A program made the position numbers and the translations under genes. Positions 60,501 through 64,000 of a stretch of DNA of 64,000 nt are shown in pieces. The first letter of the stretch is position 1, and each line of letters starts with the position of its first letter. Origin of the DNA: Notospermus geniculatus (taxonomy: Eukaryota; Nemertea; Pilidiophora; Heteronemertea; Lineidae); contig NMRB01000001.1 of assembly GCA_002633025.1 (NCBI GenBank), forward strand, positions 1,010,210 to 1,074,209. The letters are read 5' to 3'. The notes below the pieces were generated by a model. The model searched no databases and was not told the DNA's origin. It saw only the letters and a program-made list of their open reading frames with translations.

Positions 60501-61883
60501 ACTGTGAATGATGGTGGAATTTCTCCTGTTTCAAATGATGCAAACATTGGTAAAAATGACCTGTGGAATGCAGGTGGGGTGTTCACTGGACAGAAAATTG
60601 TGTCTGCCATGCGAGAGAGAAAATCACGGAGGGGACCAGTGCCAGCTGCGGAGGTGGAAAACTGGGAGGAGTATGCTGAAGCATTAAAGAGAGTGGAGGT
60701 GTCTGTGAAGGACAGGCAAGGATGGGATCAGTTCAAGCAGGTCTTCATGGTCTCTTCAACAGAACAGGATGGAGTGGATGATTTAAGAGTAAGGGCATTG
60801 TTCAACCTTGTATTTATATCTTGCCAGGGTCGCTGCCAGAAATTTTTTTGAGGGTACTAATTTCTTCTAAATAACAAAAACGCCATGAAATTAAAGAAAA
60901 TGGCCCTTTTCTGTTCCTTTGCGGGTACTAGCATAGTACCCTCGGGCAGAAACACTGCATGCATATAGCCAGTAAAATATTTCTGGATTCATCATTGGCC
61001 TAAACCTTTAGGACTTATCACTGATGACCTTTGGTGTTGCACTTTATTTCTGCCCAGATGTCAATAGTAAGTCTGAGAGGTGGTCAGGGCCTTCCTGAAA
61101 AATTTGATAAACTGTGAGATGTACTTTCCATTGCCTTCAGAGATAAAAGGCTTTAAATCATGAACTCGGTCAAACACAAAAAATATCAGTGCTTTTGAAT
61201 GTAATAGGTTTTAAAACCTTTCAATGATTTTATTTCAGGACTATCTGTTTGACCAGGCATCACCTGGAGACTGGCTCTATCATAGCAGCATCATGACTGA
61301 TCAGACACCTGTTGACATTATCAAACATTGCATTTGGGAGAAACTTCTTGATAACCTACCAAATGATATACCTTATAACCTGGACCTTGAGCTGGAGATG
61401 GTCGTCGATGAAGGTTCCATATTTCGCATTGTGATGAATGTCATCTGTCCGACTGAGAGACACATGGTATGTTGAATGTTCTTAGCTTATCTGGGGTGAT
61501 CATCTATTGCTGTGCATTGTCTGTCCTTTGTCTTTGATTCGCCACCACATCTTAAGAAGTTTGGGTCATCTCGTCTGGACACAAGGAGCATTTCAAAAAA
61601 ATTATCTATCTGTATCAAGTGCTTAGTCTGGTACCTTTATGACCTCATCTGTCTACTGCGGAGTTTGATTGGACTCCCTACATGTAAATAAACCTGTCTA
61701 GCTTGCTTTGGATCGATTTTGGCAATGTAACTACCGTAACAAGAACTTTATTCATTTCAGCGTTTCACCATGGGCAAAGGAGGGAAAACTATTGCACACA
61801 TTTCTGAGGAAGCAAAGCAATCTCTTATGAACACTTTCAAGTGTGACCTTTCTTTGCTGCTCGTGGTCAAATTACTGCGGTGA
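57551..61883 (+). CDS. ERAL1: ERAL1, mitochondrial Era-like GTPase / 12S rRNA chaperone (10 exons)
   Basis: ERAL1 binds small-subunit rRNA in mitochondria and assists assembly of the small ribosomal subunit. Exons: 57551-57653, 57949-58098, 58366-58493, 58891-58968, 59224-59270, 59450-59511, 59832-59944, 60258-60788, 61239-61466 and 61761-61883; all GT-AG and in phase; 520 residues (human 437). The N-terminus MAVRWGGLGMACLRRIHHFS is basic and free of acid, fitting a mitochondrial presequence. GTPase motifs: G1 GAPNAGKS (110-117), G2 in SKVHTTR (134-140), G3 DTPG (157-160), G4 NKVD (226-229), G5-like VFMVSST (389-395). The KH domain follows, with GKGG at 485-488 in TMGKGGKTIAHISEEA. Exon 8 carries a Lys-rich then acidic insertion (about 253-381) some 80 residues longer than in human. 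Confidence 0.94.
57764..57930. mobile_element. MITE with long terminal inverted repeats in ERAL1 intron 1
   Basis: The left end AAAGCCGCCCATACACG, then CAATATTATTGCACAATATG, mirrors the right end CATATTGTGCAATAATATTG, then CGTGTATGGGCAGCTTT (57921-57930 at the tip). The element is about 167 bp. The GCCGCCCATACACG tip is the kind seen in high-copy non-autonomous elements. Its right edge is only ~18 bases from the exon 2 acceptor, so it overlaps the branch-point/polypyrimidine region. Confidence 0.85.
58641..58755. repeat. Perfect 44 bp inverted repeat (hairpin) in ERAL1 intron 3
   Basis: The left arm 58641-58684 (GATAATAATGAAGAAATTTG...) is the exact reverse complement of 58712-58755. The 27-base loop is itself largely palindromic (ATTGAGACT/AGTCTCAAT). 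CTCAAAAGTGAT occurs at 58632-58643 and again at 58789-58800. Confidence 0.95.
58802..58890. other. End of ERAL1 intron 3
   Basis: Ordinary intron sequence leading to the exon 4 acceptor CTAAATAG at 58890. Confidence 0.6.
60789..61238. other. ERAL1 intron 8 with a repeat fragment
   Basis: A fold-back-like fragment at about 60826-60960 begins CGCTGCCAGAAATTTTTTTG and ends GGGCAGAAACACTGC, with GGGTACTA and TAGTACCC inside as inverted repeats. It is likely the same dispersed family as in MORC2 intron 14. Confidence 0.55.
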
Positions 61884-62326
61884 TGAAGTCAGAAGTACGC
61901 ATTGTGAACAATGTAGTTTGTGACTCATCTGGGAAGGAATCAACCTCGATAATGTAACATTCTTGTCAGTCTTGCTATAGCCCCTGAAAGACGGCCAATG
62001 TAATGTTAACCTAAGAAAATTTGTTGATAAATTTTACTGTAAATTTGGCATGAGTGGTGTTCACTGAAAACTACCAAATGAAGAGCCTACTGAACTTGAA
62101 AACAGTGTCTGTTTTCGTGTGAAAGCATGAATACATATACAGTCCGTTTTAACACCCCAATATCTGTCTTGAAGAAATTGTGGTATTCCAATGATGTCTT
62201 CATCGATGTGCATATATCCTTATCTGCCTTCTGTAGCCTACTTGGTAGGCTGAGGTACCACTCCCCAGTTTTGCACTCTTCAGAGCATTTCAATACACTT
62301 GTCGTGTAAACATGTACTTGTTAAGC

Positions 62327-62332
62327 AATAAA
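62327..62332 (+). terminator. Candidate ERAL1 polyadenylation signal AATAAA
   Basis: Canonical AATAAA about 440 bases after the ERAL1 stop codon (61881-61883); a plausible 3' UTR length. Confidence 0.5.
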
Positions 62333-63398
62333 ATACACAAAATCAAATTTGGCGACATACTCTCTGCTGGAACTCGCTGTCTCATTTGTGGTAGATTTTT
62401 GTCACAAATCTCCCCTTTTAGCCTGTGCCATCATGATGTAGCCCTCTATGGTTTTGTGATAAGCAGCATGCATGACTGTGTCCCAAAAAGCTGTGAAATT
62501 GCCACTTTTTCACGAGTTGAAATGTCCGTTTCATTGAAAATTTGGTGCTGCCTGGGCTTGCACTGCCTCATTCAGTGATATTTCCCAAGGAATTATCAGT
62601 CTAAACTTACTCGAACTAAGAGGGCAAATGTCATCTGGATCATGATGATGCCATCGCTCTTTGTGGTATCAGAATACATTGTTTCGAGTTGAAGAGAGTT
62701 TCGAATAACCAATCGTCAGTGCAGTCATACAATTTTAAATTCATCTCGTCTACTTTAATTTGCATCAGAACTCCAGACTTATTTTTTGTGTCAACTTTCA
62801 TAGTCTTTCGACTTGAAATTATGTAGTAGCAGTATATACATATGTCGTATAGCAGACAGGAAACGAGCATGCATTTTTTACTGGAAGCCACTCTTTACTG
62901 GAAGCCATCCACCACTCATTTATTGATGCCCTGGGTGCATCAGCCTCAGTTGCTGCACTTCTTGTCACTTATGCAAGGTAAGTCATTTCAGTACTGATCC
63001 ATCAACCTCCTCTTTCAAACTCCTCAATCAATAAATCTGAAGACAAGATACCCATGCTTATTTTCATCTTTATTATCATGAGATTCATTCAATCCAAATT
63101 CATACTACCGGTACACAAATAAATAACAAACGTAACTGAAAGTTGATTCTACATACTCACATTGCCATGGCTTTCAGACAGATGTATTCTAATGGCAAAT
63201 GAAATGCATCAATATCTTGTTCTGGTTTTGAATGGATGTATGGCATCTCTTATGTATACAACTAGATTTGTCAAGAGCCAATGAGTTGTATGAATGAGGT
63301 CTAGTACATGTAAATGCTTTTACTTCAGTTTTGTACCAGGCCCCTGATGGGATTCTATAGCAAGAAGTAAAAGCACTTGTTCATATTCATGTACCAAT

Positions 63399-63466
63399 AA
63401 TACATGTACATGTACGTAATACATGTACGTAATACATGTACGTAATACATGTACCCGGTACGTAAT
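63399..63466. repeat. 13 bp tandem repeat (ATACATGTACGTA)
   Basis: About four units of AATACATGTACGT, preceded by ACATGTACATGTA and followed by CCCGGTACGTAAT. Each unit contains the palindrome TACATGTA. Confidence 0.85.
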
Positions 63467-64000
63467 GCCCAATCTGCTCAAGGCTTTGTGTGTAAGGTCC
63501 CTGTTTCTCAGGTTGGGTCATTGACACGGAGTACAAGAGGAATACGGGTACTTCAGAAACACCTTTTTCTTGCATTTCAATCCACAGTCACTCTGAGTTA
63601 CCGTAGTTTCTTTCCCCATAGTGATCCCATAGTGATAGAGGCTCTATTGTCAGTGAGGACAATTTTCAGGCAACCAGCGCTGATCCCATGAGATGCATTA
63701 GTTCTCTTTTGGAAGACTGGATCTGAGCAATCAACAACAGTGAACCAACAGATCAGTTCTTCAAGCCAGTGTGAACCTTGCTGTTTAGTTTCAAGGGAAG
63801 CAGGTGAAGAAGTCCAATACCCACCTACATGTACTCATATTTGAAGGCAACATCTTCACTAAGAGTCATGGGAGTATGGTTGGTTGAGTCATTAGCTATA
63901 CCCCATAGTACAATGTACTTGGTAGTACATGATAGCACTGTAACTTTAATCGGCCATGTTTGTGGATATGCTATTTTTACCATTGGAGGGTATTACCGAT

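Larger units (their letters stand above)
61884..64000. other. ERAL1 3' region and intergenic DNA, no gene recognised
   Basis: Contains the likely ERAL1 3' UTR to about 62350. Beyond that, open frames of 60-88 codons have no domain features. A stretch ending in a donor-like AAG|GTAAGT at 62979 resembles an exon, but has more than one open frame and no clear acceptor. No RNA gene seen. Confidence 0.55.

Noticed and set aside
62880-62980. Exon-like stretch ending AAG|GTAAGT downstream of ERAL1
   Set aside because: More than one frame is open, no convincing acceptor, and no recognisable peptide; the repeated ACTGGAAGCCA suggests a local duplication.
1-64000. CRISPR arrays, operons, prokaryotic-type defence systems
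   Set aside because: The window is animal genomic DNA with spliced genes; no array of regularly spaced identical repeats and no prokaryotic gene organisation is present.

Overview
The window is genomic DNA from an animal, most likely a marine invertebrate deuterostome. An echinoderm or other ambulacrarian is my best guess, with amphioxus not excluded. The reasons are intron-rich genes with GT-AG splice sites, deuterostome-type orthologues (MORC2, a Tbx6/16-like T-box gene, ERAL1), many small inverted-repeat elements, a CR1-like LINE, and a marked excess of the palindrome AGGCCT. The species call is inference. The assembly is a draft: it has one 984-base N gap, five single-N contig joins and three stretches that occur twice.

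Layout from left to right. (1) 1-1366: a broken CR1-like non-LTR retrotransposon. (2) 1668-1824, minus strand: a probable first coding exon of a gene that continues off the left edge, with an acidic Ser/Asp-rich N-terminus that is possibly CUSTOS-like. It lies head-to-head with (3) MORC2, plus strand, 3262-42193. I could trace MORC2 in 27 coding exons with consistent phases, giving 3006 nt and 1001 residues. Its domains are a GHKL ATPase, a coiled-coil insertion, a CW zinc finger, a chromo-like domain and a C-terminal coiled coil. (4) 42194-46058: MORC2 3' region and intergenic DNA. (5) A T-box transcription factor on the minus strand, 55113 down to 46059, in 7 coding exons (512 residues), convergent with MORC2. 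(6) 55114-57550: a divergent intergenic region holding nested non-autonomous transposons. (7) ERAL1, plus strand, 57551-61883, in 10 coding exons (520 residues): a mitochondrial Era-type GTPase with a KH domain. (8) 61884-64000: ERAL1 3' region and non-coding DNA.

The three main genes have unrelated roles: chromatin silencing, developmental transcription and mitoribosome assembly. There is no operon logic. What stands out is structural. MORC2 exons 23-26 appear twice, about 7.4 kb apart, around the N gap. A 1.6 kb piece of MORC2 intron 21 appears twice around a single N. The last T-box exon appears twice around another single N. In each case a copy ends at an N and the copies differ only by SNPs and small indels. 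This is what unmerged haplotypes look like, and it makes the window a small natural comparison of two alleles. One allele carries a clean 121 bp inverted-repeat element with a 7 bp target duplication. I found no CRISPR array, rRNA or convincing tRNA, and no convincing new gene system.
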